Source: CAVZZV01 sp963779845 (GTDB lineage: Bacteria; Bacteroidota; Bacteroidia; Bacteroidales; GCA-2748055). From it: a DNA stretch of 64,000 nucleotides. Positions 63,161 to 64,000 of this stretch are shown here, in pieces. The notes beneath the pieces were generated by a model. That model did no database searches, had not been told where the DNA came from, and saw only the letters and a list, made by a program, of their open reading frames with translations. A program made the translations under genes and the position numbers. Each line of letters begins with the position of its first letter. Position 1 is the stretch's first letter. The stretch is taken from NCBI GenBank assembly GCA_963779845.1, contig CAVZZV010000001.1, forward strand, positions 248,001-312,000. The letters are read 5' to 3'.

Positions 63161-64000
63161 TTAGAAATTGAAGTTATAGGTGATGGCCGGGATAAGGGAG
63201 AATAGATAGGTCTTCTCCGCATAAACCCTCTCCGGATGGTTTCGGTCTGGAACAAAATTAATCGCCCAGGTATTTTTCCGGTTATATAAATTGTATATCG
63301 ACAGGTTCCATTCACTTTGCCAGCGTTTTCCCTTTCTGTTGGGAACCTTATAGTTTAATGATACATCAAGACGGTGGTAATTATCGAAACGCCAGGCATT
63401 TCTTTTTGAGTACAAGGGAAGAACAGTTCCCAGAATTTCGTATCGTCCCACCGGGAAGGTTTGAGGAAGCCCTGTAGTATAAATCCAGTTGAGCCCGAAA
63501 TTAAATGATTTGGAAATCTGATAATTAAGAACTACTGCAAAATCGTGTGGTTTATCGTAGGGTGCAACATAGGGCACGCCGTTATTGATCCCCTCAATCT
63601 TCCTCATGGTTTTGGAAAGAGTATAACAGACCCAGCCATTCAATCTTTTTTGATTCAATTTCACCATGAGTTCCAAACCTGCCGACCATGCACTTCCCGT
63701 CCTGACCTCTCCTTCGAGGAGCGGGTTCAGTAATAAATTGGCATGGTCCTTAAAATCTATGGTCCGGTTCATTTTTTTATAGTATACCTCAGCAGAGGTT
63801 TCAAAAGTATGTCCCCGGAAGTTTCGGAAAAAGCCCAGTGAATACTGATTCGATATTTGAGGCTTAATATTGAGTCCGGAAGGGAACCAGATATCCAGAG
63901 GAGTTCCTGCGGTCGAATTTTGTGCAAGCTGCATATACTGTAATGTACGGGAATAGGATGCTTTTAAGGAGGATTTTTCGCTCAGGGTATAATTAAAACC
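63161..64000 (-). CDS. TonB-dependent receptor, C-terminal part (partial, runs off right edge)
   Basis: The frame is open from base 64000 to the stop at 63161 (about 279 codons). It contains the receptor wording SLKASYSRTLQYMQL, LDIWFPSGLNIKPQISNQYS, YSLGFFRNFRGHTFETSAEV, SLNYKVPNRKGKR and YNLYNRKN, and ends FSLIPAITYNFNF with a terminal Phe. Clearly related to the receptor at 57392-59800 (SVYNIYNRKNPF, FPIIPSISYSFRF). The N-terminal half is outside the window. Confidence 0.88.
   Translation of the reverse strand, partial: GFNYTLSEKSSLKASYSRTLQYMQLAQNSTAGTPLDIWFPSGLNIKPQISNQYSLGFFRNFRGHTFETSAEVYYKKMNRTIDFKDHANLLLNPLLEGEVRTGSAWSAGLELMVKLNQKRLNGWVCYTLSKTMRKIEGINNGVPYVAPYDKPHDFAVVLNYQISKSFNFGLNWIYTTGLPQTFPVGRYEILGTVLPLYSKRNAWRFDNYHRLDVSLNYKVPNRKGKRWQSEWNLSIYNLYNRKNTWAINFVPDRNHPERVYAEKTYLFSLIPAITYNFNF

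Noticed and set aside
1..64000. tRNA genes, CRISPR arrays, insertion sequences, prophage
   Set aside because: No cloverleaf-like sequence, regular spacer repeats, transposase or phage genes were found by reading; a dedicated scan was not possible.

Overview
The window looks like a chromosome segment of an anaerobic, fermentative member of the Bacteroidota (probably Bacteroidales/Marinilabiliales-like). Support for this: paired TonB-dependent receptors and DUF4249 lipoproteins, DUF4136 and other outer-membrane lipoproteins, A/T-rich gene starts without strong Shine-Dalgarno sequences, and several promoters of the Bacteroidota type (-7 element TAnnTTTG). No tRNA, rRNA, insertion sequence or CRISPR array was recognised. 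Taxonomy is inferred from gene content only.

Layout. 1-5.3 kb: the start of an acidic repeat protein (leftward, cut by the edge), then a rightward nucleotide-sugar operon ugd-uxs-rfbA-rfbC-rfbD (UDP-glucuronate, UDP-xylose and most of dTDP-rhamnose synthesis; rfbB is absent). 5.4-10.4 kb: an ornithine-racemase-like gene with a frameshifted GNAT gene, a three-gene ABC importer, and ribF. 10.5-41.9 kb: a large hydrogen/redox island. 42-50.6 kb: a lipoprotein, fucI, a NikR/TonB-receptor pair, and maf, ubiA-like, kdsC and DUF2520 genes. 50.8-54.5 kb: acyl-CoA dehydrogenase with etfA and etfB. 54.8-64 kb: two small beta-barrel paralogues, two TonB receptor/DUF4249 pairs, and pgl/zwf of the oxidative pentose phosphate pathway.

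The hydrogen island is the core of the window. It holds two trimeric [FeFe]-hydrogenase operons. Operon 2 (33.5-41.8 kb, leftward) has a canonical HydABC plus a [2Fe-2S] protein. Its leader block encodes two DRTGG proteins, an RsbW-like kinase, a group-D-like [FeFe] protein, a PHP protein and a GHKL ATPase. Operon 1 (about 10.5-18.9 kb, leftward) has a diverged HydABC: the proton-shuttle cysteine of HydA is Ser, and the thioredoxin-like domain of HydB has lost all four cluster cysteines. It is followed by a sensory [FeFe]-hydrogenase/histidine kinase fusion, a lone receiver, a receiver-kinase hybrid and rex. Both operons start with the same arrangement: a TAnnTTTG box followed upstream by two TGTTA-N6-TAACA-type sites exactly 17 bp apart. 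I read these as Rex operators, so NADH/NAD+ ratio would control both operons, with H2 sensing added through the kinase. Between the operons lie a full Mrp Na+/H+ antiporter operon and a third redox-signalling unit: a thioredoxin-like ferredoxin, a hydrogenase-like protein that has lost all four H-cluster cysteines but kept its other Fe-S clusters and gained a PAS domain, and a SpoIIE-type phosphatase. This pseudo-hydrogenase/phosphatase unit is the strongest candidate for an undescribed system here.

At least three genes (GNAT, receiver-kinase hybrid, zwf), and perhaps a fourth small one, are each broken by what looks like one extra base, three of them in a short A/T run. This pattern suggests consensus errors in the assembly more than true pseudogenes.
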